Shown here piece by piece: positions 23,454 to 30,861 of a DNA stretch of 64,000 nt (the first letter of the stretch is position 1; the number at the start of each line of letters is the position of its first letter). Source of the DNA: VRUE01 sp963837735. GTDB lineage: Bacteria; Actinomycetota; Thermoleophilia; Solirubrobacterales; 70-9. Below the pieces are notes generated by a model. That model searched no databases and was not told where the DNA came from. It was given only the letters and a program-made list of their open reading frames with translations. Both the position numbers and the translations under genes were made by a program. The DNA lies in assembly GCA_963837735.1 (NCBI GenBank), contig CAWIOM010000013.1, positions 1-64,000 on the forward strand. Reading direction: 5' to 3'.

Positions 23454-23918
23454 TCAGGCGGGTAGCGCGCCGCGGATCACGTAGCGGAGGACGTCGACCA
23501 CCTGCTCGGCCGTGCGCGCGGTCCCCTGGGCGGCCCGGTCGACCTCCTTCAGCGCGTGGTCGAATTCGGCGTCGTGCAGGGTGACGATCGGCTTGCCGAG
23601 CGCGGCCGCGAAGCCGGCGTCGAAAGCCGCGTTCCACTGCCTGTATTTGTCGCCGAAGCGGACGACGACGACGTCGGCGTCGCGGATCAGCGTCTGCGTG
23701 CGGATCGCGTTCACCCCGGCCCCCATGTGGTCGCGCCAGAAGGGCTCGCTCTCCTCACCGAGCGTCCCCACCCCGGCGTCGTCGGAGGCGCCGTGGTCGG
23801 TGACCGGCGCCGAGAACTCGACCGGCAGCCCAGCCTCCCCCACCCCGGCCTCGATCCGCTCGCGCCAATCGGAGTGGATCTCTCCCGAGAGATAGACCTG
23901 CCAGGTGCGCTCGCCCAC
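23454..23918 (-). CDS. ytoQ: YtoQ-family protein
   Basis: 154 residues: WQVYLSGEIHSDWRERI at the start, FSAPVTDHGASDDAG, RDHMGAGVNAIRTQTLIRDADVVVVRFGDKYRQWNAAFDAG, and GKPIVTLHDAEFDHALKEVD. This is the nucleoside-deoxyribosyltransferase-like YtoQ fold. The biochemical role is not established. It sits 17 nt upstream of the SnoaL-like gene. Confidence 0.85.
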   Translation of the reverse strand: MGERTWQVYLSGEIHSDWRERIEAGVGEAGLPVEFSAPVTDHGASDDAGVGTLGEESEPFWRDHMGAGVNAIRTQTLIRDADVVVVRFGDKYRQWNAAFDAGFAAALGKPIVTLHDAEFDHALKEVDRAAQGTARTAEQVVDVLRYVIRGALPA

Positions 23919-23938
23919 ACCCCAATCCTACGACGAGT

Positions 23939-23981
23939 GAGAGCGCACTTGTTCCCGCATAGCGGCAACAAGTGCGCTCTC
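23939..23981. other. 15-bp perfect hairpin
   Basis: Arms GAGAGCGCACTTGTT (23939-23953) and its exact reverse complement (23967-23981) enclose a 13-nt loop that itself can pair CCGC with GCGG. It lies 21 nt upstream of ytoQ's start codon. No T-run follows, so it is either a regulatory leader structure or a remnant palindromic element. Confidence 0.6.
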
Positions 23982-24004
23982 GTCGCTCTTGCGCTCTGGG
24001 GAGA

Positions 24005-24187
24005 GTGCTTCCGAGGGCCCTGGCCGCCCTGCGGCGCGAGTGGAGGAGCGGCATCGAGGACCCGGTGCGGCGGCGCCAGGTCCTCGACGAGAGCCTCGGC
24101 CACATCGCCAGGCAGTTGGAGCTGGCCCGCCGGCGCCGGGCCAGGACCTGCTCCGCGAGCTCAGTTCGGCGCCGCGCTAGCCGCTAG
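24005..24187 (+). CDS. possible small helical protein (doubtful)
   Basis: GTG with GGGGAGA close upstream opens a short frame whose first 45 residues look natural (ALAALRREWRSGIEDPVRRRQVLDESLGHIARQLELA). It then degenerates into RRRRARTCSASS. One missing base near 24137 would instead give GQDLLRELSSAPR and a stop at 24180. Given the other indels in the window this is plausible, but the gene is unrecognised and may be chance. Confidence 0.25.
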   Translation: MLPRALAALRREWRSGIEDPVRRRQVLDESLGHIARQLELARRRRARTCSASSVRRRASR

Positions 24188-24375
24188 TGCTGGCGCTGGA
24201 GGCCGGTTGCGCTGAGCTCGGAATGGGCGGTGACGTTGTCGCCCACCTCTTCCTCCTGCTCGCTGATCCAGCAGCGCCGGCAGCGCAGGTAGTAGCCCTG
24301 ACGCGGGCCGATCGCGCGGCGCCAGTCGTGACCGCTGATCAGGCAGCGGAGCCGTTGGCTGAAAGGTGCAGTCAT
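24184..24375 (-). CDS. small zinc-ribbon-like protein
   Basis: 63 residues. LRCLISGHDWRRAIGPRQGYYLRCRRCW holds a C-x4-H ... C-x2-C arrangement that could bind one zinc ion, as in short DUF1660-like proteins. It ends in a polar, acidic tail. ATG 24375 follows GAGGGGTGG. It is translated from a different frame than the longer overlapping ORFs there. Function unknown. Confidence 0.55.
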   Translation of the reverse strand: MTAPFSQRLRCLISGHDWRRAIGPRQGYYLRCRRCWISEQEEEVGDNVTAHSELSATGLQRQH

Positions 24376-24412
24376 CCACCCCTCGAGTCGACTCCCGACC
24401 CCGAAAACATTA

Positions 24413-24437
24413 GCCCTGGCATACAAACGTCCAGGGC
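24413..24437 (-). terminator. putative terminator of dcd
   Basis: On the minus strand, GCCCTGG/CCAGGGC form a 7-bp stem with an 11-nt loop, 10 nt after the dcd stop, followed by CTAATGTTTT. The loop is long and the T-run short, so termination may be weak. Confidence 0.5.
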
Positions 24438-24446
24438 GCGCGCGGA

Positions 24447-25595
24447 TCAGCCGGGCGACTGCTCCTCGAAATGCTTGCTGAGCATCGTCACCTGGCCCTG
24501 GTAGTTGGAGCCGAGGTCGGCGCCGTAGAGGCGCTCGGCGGGGGCGCTCGTCCGTTCCAGGGCGAGCTTGCAGACCGGCTGGCGGTGCTCGACCATGAAG
24601 GAGACGTCGCGGGCCCGCACCTCGAGCGCCGCCCGGCTGCCGTGCCGGTCGCCGGCCGGGTCGTAGCCGAACCCGGGGTCGAAGAAGCCGGCGTAGTGGG
24701 TTCGCAGCTCCCCGGCGGTCGGGTCGTAGGCCATCATCTCCGCCGCGATCTGGGGCGGGATGCAGACGCCCTCCGCCGAGAGCAGCAGGTAGAAGATCTC
24801 CGGCTCGAGCACGATCCGGCCGCCGCGCTCCGGCAGGACCGGATCCCAGTAGTCGGTCCAACGGTAGGCGCGGACCCGCGAGAGGTCGATCGGCAGGCTG
24901 TTCTTCTTCGCCCGGTAGCCGACGATCCGGTCGCTCGGCCCGGAGAGGTCGACGCTGAGAAAGAGGCCGTCGGCGAGCGCCAGCTCCGACTCCCGCAGGG
25001 CGTGGGAGTCGAGGTAGAGGAGCGGGAACTCGGCCTGCAGGCGGCGGATCGCCTCGTCGTCGAGGCGGGAGTCGCCGCGCGCCAGCCGCAGCTGGTTCAG
25101 CGACAGCCCCGTCTGCACCTGGATCGCGAAGGAGCGCGGCACGACCTCGAGGTAGAGCCTGCCGCGGTATCCGGCGCGGATCTCGTCGAAGCGGTGGTGG
25201 CGGTCGGTGAGCACCCGGGTGAAGACGTCGAGCCGCCCGGTCGAGCTCTTCGGGTTCGCCTTCGCGCGCACGTCCTCCGGCAGCGCCAGCTCCTCGATCA
25301 GCGGCACGAGGTAGGGACGGTCGCGCTCCAGCACGGCCCCGTCGCGGAGGTCGACCTTCTGGAAGGCGAGGTCCTCGATCTTTTCCTCGACGGTCGAGTC
25401 GATGTCGGGCAGGAAGCTGCAGCGCAGCGCCCAGGCGAAGTCTCCGAGGCGGAGGTCGATGCTCGCCGGCTGGATCGCCTCGGGCCGGATCCGGTAGTCG
25501 CCGGAGGTGATCCACTCCGCCTCGATCGCCTCGGTCAGTGCCTGTGAGGGGAAGACACCCTCCGCCACCCCGACTGCGACGTCGCCGCTGCTCAT
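24447..25595 (-). CDS. dcd: dCTP deaminase (long form)
   Basis: 382 residues, about twice the length of the compact DCD and matching the long bacterial version with two dUTPase-like folds. N-terminal PASIDLRLGDFAWALRC, central NPKSSTGRLDVFTRVL (the deaminase/dUTPase S-x-x-G-R block), GYRGRLYLEVVPRSF, then a second half with KNSLPIDLSRVRAY and HYAGFFDPGFGYD. It supplies dUTP for dTMP synthesis. Start at 25595; a strong RBS is not seen. Confidence 0.85.
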   Translation of the reverse strand: MSSGDVAVGVAEGVFPSQALTEAIEAEWITSGDYRIRPEAIQPASIDLRLGDFAWALRCSFLPDIDSTVEEKIEDLAFQKVDLRDGAVLERDRPYLVPLIEELALPEDVRAKANPKSSTGRLDVFTRVLTDRHHRFDEIRAGYRGRLYLEVVPRSFAIQVQTGLSLNQLRLARGDSRLDDEAIRRLQAEFPLLYLDSHALRESELALADGLFLSVDLSGPSDRIVGYRAKKNSLPIDLSRVRAYRWTDYWDPVLPERGGRIVLEPEIFYLLLSAEGVCIPPQIAAEMMAYDPTAGELRTHYAGFFDPGFGYDPAGDRHGSRAALEVRARDVSFMVEHRQPVCKLALERTSAPAERLYGADLGSNYQGQVTMLSKHFEEQSPG

Positions 25596-25620
25596 CCGCC
25601 CAGCCTATGCGCAGGCGGGC

Positions 25621-26385
25621 TCAGCCACCGCGGCGCTTGCCGGGCTTTTTCCGCTTTTTGGGAGCGGGGCTGCCCGCCGCCAGGCGCAGGGTGCGCTCGC
25701 TGGCTTTCTCGGTCGCCTCCGCCATCGCGATCTGGAAGACGGCGAGCAGGCCCTGGGCGGCGAGCGGGCGCATCCGTTCGAGCGCCTCGCGGATCCGTGG
25801 CCAGTCCTCCTCGGGCCGGCCCGCCTTGTCGAACGGCTCCCAGACCTCCTTGACGAAGATGTCGACGAAGACCCGGGCCACGCCGTCCGCATGGCGGCGC
25901 AGCTTCTCGGCCGTGTCGATCGCCGCCTCGGGGCCGACGCCGAGCTCGGCGAGTTCGACGGCGGCCTGCTGCAGGCGGGGGCTGATGATCTCGATCCGGC
26001 CGTTTGGCAGGGCGCGCAGGACGCCGAGCGCTTCGCCGCGGCCGATCAGCTCCGGGTCGACGCTGCCCGCGCCCCAGGCGTCGGCGACCTCCTTCTGCTC
26101 GTAGATCTCCGGCGTCTCGTCTTCGAAGGGCATGCGCAGGGCGCGGGTGAAGTCGAAGATCTCCTCGGCCGAGCCGTCGCTGGTCTCGAAGACGCGCCGG
26201 ATCGCCTCCAGGTTGAGGCCGTCGGCCTGCATTTCGCGGGTCAGCTCGATCCGAGCGACGTGCTCCTCGCCGTAGTAGCCGGTGCGGCCGCGGACGACGG
26301 GTGGCGGCAGCAGGCCGCGGGTCTGGTGGGCGCGGATGTTGCGCACCGTCATCCCGGTGCGCTCGGCCAGCTCCCGAATGGTCAT
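25621..26385 (-). CDS. MerR-family transcriptional regulator
   Basis: 254 residues. The N-terminal MerR winged helix is MTIRELAERTGMTVRNIRAHQTRGLLPPPVVRGRTGYYGEEHVARIELTREMQADGLNLEAIRRVFE. The C-terminal ~140 residues form a helical effector domain without metal-binding Cys. It ends in a basic PKKRKKPGKRRGG tail. ATG 26385 has AGAGGGGG just before it; the upstream ATG (26403) overlaps the SDR stop. Located directly after the SDR gene, which it may regulate or be co-expressed with. Confidence 0.85.
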   Translation of the reverse strand: MTIRELAERTGMTVRNIRAHQTRGLLPPPVVRGRTGYYGEEHVARIELTREMQADGLNLEAIRRVFETSDGSAEEIFDFTRALRMPFEDETPEIYEQKEVADAWGAGSVDPELIGRGEALGVLRALPNGRIEIISPRLQQAAVELAELGVGPEAAIDTAEKLRRHADGVARVFVDIFVKEVWEPFDKAGRPEEDWPRIREALERMRPLAAQGLLAVFQIAMAEATEKASERTLRLAAGSPAPKKRKKPGKRRGG

Positions 26386-26404
26386 GTCCCCCTCTCTTGC
26401 CATC

Positions 26405-27142
26405 TCAGCGCATCGTAAGCGGGAGTCGCTGGCCGTTCATCTCCGCGGCGCCGTCGGAGCAGAGGAAGGCGATCGCCTCGGCGATGTGCTCGGCGGGCGT
26501 GAAGGTCGGGAACTCCTTGTCCGGGCTCTCCTCGCGCATCCTCGGCGTCAGGATCGCGTCGACGACGACGATGTTGGCGGTGGCGGCCGAGCCGGCGAAG
26601 CCATCCGCCAGCGCCAGCGTCCAGGCCTCGGCCGCCGCCTTGGCCGCGGCGTAGGAGGCGTTTCCGTTGGAGGGCGCCTGCGCCTGCTTGGCGGAGACGA
26701 GGACGAAGCGGCCGGCGGGCGAGGCTGCGAGCGCGTCGTGGAAGGCGCGCGTCGTGTGCTGGACGGTGCGGATCAGCAGATCGTGGAGGAAGTCCCAGTC
26801 GGCGAGCGGCGCCTCATGGAGGGGCGTGCCGCCACGCCAGCCGCCGACCAGGTGCATGAGCCCGTCGACCCTGCCGAATCGCTCGAGCAGCCCAGCACAC
26901 CACTCGCGCGTCGCCACCTCGTCGAGCAGGTCGACCGCGCGGCCGTCCCAGCGCTCGGCGTCGGGCAGCGCCGCGCCGACCCGGGCGAGCGTCTCCTCGT
27001 CGCGGTCGGTCCCGGCGACAATCGCCCCGGCCTCGGCAAGGCGCCCGGCCACCAACGGGCCCAGTCCGCCGCCGACGCCGGCGATCGCGTACACACGGCC
27101 GTCGAGCGGCCGCAACTTTCTGTCTGAGTCGGATGCGAACAT
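26405..27142 (-). CDS. short-chain dehydrogenase/reductase
   Basis: 245 residues. Rossmann entry YAIAGVGGGLGPLVAGRLAEAG, D-R at the end of beta-2 (AGTDRDEE), an HLVGGW strand in place of NNAG, and the catalytic stretch FVLVSAKQAQAPSNGNASYAAAKAAAEAW with S, Y and K (Y-x-x-x-K). The GxxxGxG motif is slightly altered. The start ATG at 27142 falls inside a LexA-type box, so expression may be damage-linked. Substrate unknown. Confidence 0.85.
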   Translation of the reverse strand: MFASDSDRKLRPLDGRVYAIAGVGGGLGPLVAGRLAEAGAIVAGTDRDEETLARVGAALPDAERWDGRAVDLLDEVATREWCAGLLERFGRVDGLMHLVGGWRGGTPLHEAPLADWDFLHDLLIRTVQHTTRAFHDALAASPAGRFVLVSAKQAQAPSNGNASYAAAKAAAEAWTLALADGFAGSAATANIVVVDAILTPRMREESPDKEFPTFTPAEHIAEAIAFLCSDGAAEMNGQRLPLTMR

Positions 27143-27149
27143 ACGTTCG
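27136..27149. promoter_or_regulatory. LexA/SOS-type box between divergent genes
   Basis: CGAACATACGTTCG matches CGAAC-N4-GTTCG with a single asymmetry in the spacer. It ends 1 nt before the ATG of the PD-(D/E)XK gene and contains the start codon of the SDR gene, so LexA could shut both. Confidence 0.65.
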
Positions 27150-27584
27150 ATGAAACTGCGTCAGCCCAATCCACGCCGTCAGGGCGACATCGGAGAGAGC
27201 CTAGCCGCCGGGTGGTTCATCCGGTCGGGGTACAGATTGTGGATCCCGTTCGGGCACAGCCACGCCGCGGACCTGGTCGTCGAAGACGCAGGGCGCCGGC
27301 TGCTCCGAGTTCAGGTCAAGACCTCCACGGTCTTTCGGCGGGATCGATGGAAGGTGAGGATCGGCACCCGTGGCGGAAGCCGCATTTGGAGGGGCATCGT
27401 GAAGCGACTGGACCAAGCCCGCTACGACCTGCTCTTCGTCGTCGTCGCCGACGGCCGCGCCTGGTGCATTCCCTCGACCGACGTGGATGCAGGAAGTTGC
27501 ATCAGACTCGGCGGGCCGAAATACGCCCGCTTCGAAGTCGACCTCAACATCTCGATGGGGGAGGCAGGATTCGAACCTGCGTAG
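27150..27584 (+). CDS. PD-(D/E)XK endonuclease-like protein
   Basis: 144 residues. GDIGESLAAGWFIRSGY gives the first-helix Glu of the nuclease fold. HAADLVVEDAGRRLLRVQVKTS supplies the D-x(n)-(E/Q)-x-K core: D in AADLV, Q-V-K in the strand. An R-rich loop (RRDRWKVRIGTRGGSRIW) follows. The family includes small nucleases related to group I intron endonucleases. ATG 27150 directly follows a LexA-type box. Its last nine codons overlap the 3' end of tRNA-Tyr on the other strand. Biological target unknown. Confidence 0.7.
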   Translation: MKLRQPNPRRQGDIGESLAAGWFIRSGYRLWIPFGHSHAADLVVEDAGRRLLRVQVKTSTVFRRDRWKVRIGTRGGSRIWRGIVKRLDQARYDLLFVVVADGRAWCIPSTDVDAGSCIRLGGPKYARFEVDLNISMGEAGFEPA

Positions 27585-27637
27585 GCATAGCCGTCAGATT
27601 TACAGTCTGATCCATTTGACCGCTCTGGCACTCCCCC
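27556..27637 (-). tRNA. tRNA-Tyr (anticodon GTA)
   Basis: 82 nt cloverleaf: GGGGGAG acceptor pairs with CTCCCCC, anticodon loop ACTGTAAATC, a long variable arm as in bacterial tRNA-Tyr, and T-loop GGTTCGAATCC. The CCA end is not encoded. The opposite-strand nuclease ORF terminates inside it. Confidence 0.95.
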
Positions 27638-27659
27638 GAGTGAAGCCGGGTGATTCTAA

Positions 27660-28043
27660 TTAGCTCGGCAGCTCGACGCCGAGGCGCTCGGCCATCTGGG
27701 CGTTGAACGCGGTGAGCGCCTTCATCGGCCGCATGAAGACGGTCAGGTCGGCGACCCTGCCCTCCTCGTCCAGCGTCAGGTAGTCGATCCCCTCGAGCTC
27801 GAGCTCGCCGACCATCGCCTTGAAGCGCAGGACGACGGTGCTCTCGCCGACCGCTTCGTCGACATAGGTGAGGTCCTCGAGCACGGCGGCGACATGGGTC
27901 AGCACCATTCCGACGACCTCGCGGCCCTCGAAGCCGCGGAAGAGGACCGGGCTGTGCAGCTCGACGTCCTCGCGCAGGACGTCGGTCATCAGCTCGACGT
28001 CCTTCGCTTCGGCTGCCGTTCGGAAGGGATGTGGCTCGGCCAT
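27660..28043 (-). CDS. NTF2/SnoaL-like protein
   Basis: 127 residues: FRTAAEAKDVELMTDVLREDVELHSPVLFRGFEGREVVGMVLTHVAAVLEDL, then VLRFKAMVGELELEGIDYLTLDEEGRVADLTVFMRPMKAL. This is the typical nuclear-transport-factor-2 fold with the conserved helix and strand order. No reaction assigned. ATG 28043 is used because the upstream stretch overlaps the divergent reductase gene region. Adjacent to tRNA-Tyr. Confidence 0.8.
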   Translation of the reverse strand: MAEPHPFRTAAEAKDVELMTDVLREDVELHSPVLFRGFEGREVVGMVLTHVAAVLEDLTYVDEAVGESTVVLRFKAMVGELELEGIDYLTLDEEGRVADLTVFMRPMKALTAFNAQMAERLGVELPS

Positions 28044-28066
28044 TGGTGCCAGCCTATACTCGCGAC

Positions 28067-28531
28067 GTGCCGAGCGACCATTTCTACTCACGCCTCTCGC
28101 ATTCCCTGGGGGCGACGGGCCTGCGCTGGACCGGCAAGCTCAACACGCCTCTCTACCGCCTCAGCGGGGGCCGGATCGGCGGCAAGGTCGGAAAGGCCCC
28201 GGTCCTGCTGCTCACGACCACGGGCCGCAAATCGGGCCAGAAGCGCACGGCGCCGGTCGTCTACCTGCAGGACGGCGAGCGGATGGTCGTCATCAACACC
28301 AACGCCGGCAACGCCAAGATTCCGGCCTGGTCGCTCAACCTCGCGGCCGACCCGAACGCCGAGGTCGAGGTCGGCAAGCGCAGGATCCCGGTCGTCGCCC
28401 GGGTCGCCGAGGGCGAGGAGCGCGCAGACCTCTGGCGCAAGCACAACGTTCAGTACGCGGGCTTCGACGACTACGACGAGCAGCTCGACCGCGAGCCCAA
28501 GGTAATCGTCCTGGACCCCGTTCCTTCCTGA
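28067..28531 (+). CDS. deazaflavin-dependent (F420-type) nitroreductase-family oxidoreductase
   Basis: 154 residues. Family marks: GKLNTPLYRLSGGRIGGKVGKAPVLLLTTTGRKSGQKRTAPVVYLQDGERMVVINTNAGNAKIPAWSLNLAADPNAEVEVG. These match Ddn-like proteins, which use reduced F420 to reduce quinones or nitro compounds. GTG 28067 gives the usual N-terminus. The TGA stop lies in the first arm of the convergent-junction element. Confidence 0.88.
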   Translation: MPSDHFYSRLSHSLGATGLRWTGKLNTPLYRLSGGRIGGKVGKAPVLLLTTTGRKSGQKRTAPVVYLQDGERMVVINTNAGNAKIPAWSLNLAADPNAEVEVGKRRIPVVARVAEGEERADLWRKHNVQYAGFDDYDEQLDREPKVIVLDPVPS

Positions 28532-28629
28532 CGCCGCGGAGGCGCGGTCAGGCCAGGACGCAGGGAGCGAAGCGTGCTCCGCACGTGAGCGACCGAGGAC
28601 GCCGCATGACCGCGTCTCCGCGGCGTCAG
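28528..28629. repeat. convergent-junction structured element, copy 1
   Basis: Outer arms of 23 nt (28528-28550 and 28607-28629) pair at 22 positions and include the stop codons of both flanking genes at mirrored positions. The core holds AGGACGCAGGGAGC, a hairpin GCGTGC-tcc-GCACGT and GAGCGACCGAGGACGCCG. The same core occurs at 51.7 and 54.0 kb, again between convergent genes and with different outer arms. Role unknown; a bidirectional terminator or RNA 3'-end stabiliser is possible. Confidence 0.85.
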
Positions 28630-29744
28630 CCGGCGTCGCGGAGCATCTGGGCCTCGGGAAGGCGCTTCAGCTTTTTCAGCGTGTTGTTCTCGATCTGGCG
28701 GATCCGCTCGCGGGTGACGCCGAAGGTGCGGCCGACCTCCTCGAGGGTCAGCGGTTCGAGGCCGGTGAGGCCGTAGCGCAGCTCGATCACCTGGCGCTCG
28801 CGCTCGGGCAGCGCCTCGAGGGCCTTGCGGACGCCCTCCTGCTGGAGGTGCTCGCTCGCTTCCTCGAAGGGCTCGAGCACGGCGTCGTCGGCGACGAAGT
28901 CGCCGAGCTCGGACTCGTCCTCGTCGCCGACCGGTTTCTCCAGCGAGACCGGGAGCTGGGCGACGCGCAGGATCTCCTTGACGTCGGTCACCGTCCAGCG
29001 CAGCTCGATCGCGATCTCCTCGGGCTCGGGCTCGCGCCCGAGCAGCTGCACGAGCTGGCGCTCGACGTAGGCGATCCTGTTCAGCTTCTCGACCATGTGG
29101 ACGGGGATCCGGATCGTCCTTGCCTTGTCGGCGATCGCCCGCGTCACCGCCTGGCGGATCCACCAGGTCGCGTAGGTGGAGAACTTGTAGCCGCGGCGGT
29201 AGTCGAACTTCTCAACCGCCCGGATCAGGCCCAGCGAGCCCTCCTGGATCAGGTCGAGGAAGCTCAGCCCGCGGCCCAGATAGCCTTTGGCGATCGAGAC
29301 GACGAGGCGCAGGTTGGCCTCGACCATCTGCCGCTTGGCGAGCATGTCGCCGCGCTCGATCCGCTTCGCGAGTTCGACCTCCTGGGCCGCCGTCAGCAGC
29401 TCGACCTTGCCGATCGAGCGCAGGTAGAGGCGGAGGCTGTCGAGGCTCGGTTCGACCGTCAGGTCGAGCTCCTGTTTCTTGGCGCGCCCGCCGGCGTTGC
29501 GCTGCTCTTCGTAGGCGCTGACGCCGTCTTCGGCGATCACTTCGACGCTGTGCTCGACGAGGTGGGCGTGCAGGGAGGCGACCTGCTCCTTGGTCACCTC
29601 GACCTCCTCGAGGGTCGCGGCAATCTGCTCGAACGTCAGGAAGCCGCGCTCGCGGCCCAGCGCGATCAGCCCGCGCAACTCCTCGGAGTCGGCGAATGCC
29701 TGGTCTGGCGAATTCTGATTCAGGCCCTGCGGGACCGTTTCCAA
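28626..29744 (-). CDS. sigA: primary sigma factor (RpoD/SigA type)
   Basis: Region 1.1-like start (ELRGLIALGRERGFLTFEQIAATLEE), then 1.2 (DSLRLYLRSIGKVELLTAAQEVELAKRIE), region 2 (EANLRLVVSIAKGYLGRGLSFLDLIQEGSLGLIRAVEKFDYRRGYKFSTYATWWIRQAVTRAIADKARTIRIPVHM), region 3, and region 4 (LPERERQVIELRYGL ... LTLEEVGRTFGVTRERIRQIENNTLKKL). All elements of a housekeeping sigma are present. The frame is open back to GTG 29837, but a TATACT -10-like hexamer lies in that stretch, so TTG 29744 is preferred; the exact start is uncertain. Its stop lies in an arm of the structured element. Confidence 0.9.
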   Translation of the reverse strand: METVPQGLNQNSPDQAFADSEELRGLIALGRERGFLTFEQIAATLEEVEVTKEQVASLHAHLVEHSVEVIAEDGVSAYEEQRNAGGRAKKQELDLTVEPSLDSLRLYLRSIGKVELLTAAQEVELAKRIERGDMLAKRQMVEANLRLVVSIAKGYLGRGLSFLDLIQEGSLGLIRAVEKFDYRRGYKFSTYATWWIRQAVTRAIADKARTIRIPVHMVEKLNRIAYVERQLVQLLGREPEPEEIAIELRWTVTDVKEILRVAQLPVSLEKPVGDEDESELGDFVADDAVLEPFEEASEHLQQEGVRKALEALPERERQVIELRYGLTGLEPLTLEEVGRTFGVTRERIRQIENNTLKKLKRLPEAQMLRDAG

Positions 29745-29853
29745 CGGATCTGTCTCACTTCCTCCGCTGCAACCCTTTCCCCTCCCACGGGGAGCCGACC
29801 CCAACGCTCCGGCCACGGGCAAGTATAGGGAGATCACTACCCTTCATAGGGCG

Positions 29854-30861
29854 ATGGCCGCCCAGACGACGACCGTTCCCGCCGGCTCGCCCGACGTCCA
29901 GGCCGGCCTGCCGGCCACCCAGGTGAGCCTCTCGAGGGTCGGGGTGACCGGAGTCGAAAAGGTGATCCGGGTCGGCGCCGGCGGCACCGAGAACCTCTAC
30001 CACGCCGACTTCGAGTGCTTCGTCGATCTCAACCCGCGCCAGGCCGGGGTCCACATGTCGCGCTTCGAGGAGATCGTCGGCGAGGCGATCGACGCCGTCG
30101 TGCTCGGCGAGGCCTTCAAGGCCGAGGTGCTCGCCGCCCACATCGCCCAACGGGTCCGCGAGCGCCAGGGCGGCCTGCGCGCCGAGGTCTCGGTCACCGC
30201 GCGCTACCCGCAGACGGTGACGACGCCGGCAAGCGGCATCGAGACCCAGGAGATCTACGTCCTCTTCGGCACCGCCGTCGACTCCGAGCGGGGCGCGCGC
30301 ACCCTGACCGGCGTCCAGGCCCAGGGCATGACCGCCTGCCCCTGCGCCCAGGAGATGGTCGCCGGGCTCGGGCGCGAACGGCTCGCCGACGCCGGCTTCA
30401 GCGACGAGGAGGTCGAGCGGGCGATCGAGGCGGTGCCGGTCGCAACCCACAACCAGCGCGGGATCGGCACCCTCCACGTCGGCTGCCCGGAGGGTGGCGC
30501 CAATCCGTCGATCGACGCCCCTGAGCTGCTGCGCATCGTCGAGAGCTCGATGAGCTCCGAGATATACGAGCTGATGAAGCGCCCGGACGAGCTGGCGGTC
30601 GTCGCCAAGGCCCACGAACAGCCGCGCTTCGTCGAGGACTGCGTGCGCGAGATGGTCCGCCAGGTGGTCGAGGGCTACACCGACCTGCCCGACGACGCCT
30701 TCGTCATGGCCCGCCAGGAGAACCTCGAGACGATCCACCGCCACAACGTCGTCGCGGAGCGCTACGGGGCCCTCGGCGACCTGCGCGCCGAGCTCGCCGG
30801 CGGCGAGCACAGCCCGCGCCACGCGACTATGCGCGAGTGGCTCGAGATTCCCGCGAGTTGA
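29854..30861 (+). CDS. folE2: GTP cyclohydrolase, FolE2 (GCYH-IB) type
   Basis: 335 residues. PDVQAGLPATQVSLSRVGVTGVEKVIRVG at the start, then ADFECFVDLNPRQAGVHMSRFEE, the active-site TACPCAQEM and ATHNQRGIGTLHV stretches, and HRHNVVAERYG near the end. The enzyme makes 7,8-dihydroneopterin triphosphate from GTP using interchangeable divalent metals, unlike zinc-dependent FolE. It feeds folate synthesis and possibly deazapurines. It is divergent from the sigma factor gene and its 3' end overlaps pgsA by 35 nt. Confidence 0.92.
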   Translation: MAAQTTTVPAGSPDVQAGLPATQVSLSRVGVTGVEKVIRVGAGGTENLYHADFECFVDLNPRQAGVHMSRFEEIVGEAIDAVVLGEAFKAEVLAAHIAQRVRERQGGLRAEVSVTARYPQTVTTPASGIETQEIYVLFGTAVDSERGARTLTGVQAQGMTACPCAQEMVAGLGRERLADAGFSDEEVERAIEAVPVATHNQRGIGTLHVGCPEGGANPSIDAPELLRIVESSMSSEIYELMKRPDELAVVAKAHEQPRFVEDCVREMVRQVVEGYTDLPDDAFVMARQENLETIHRHNVVAERYGALGDLRAELAGGEHSPRHATMREWLEIPAS

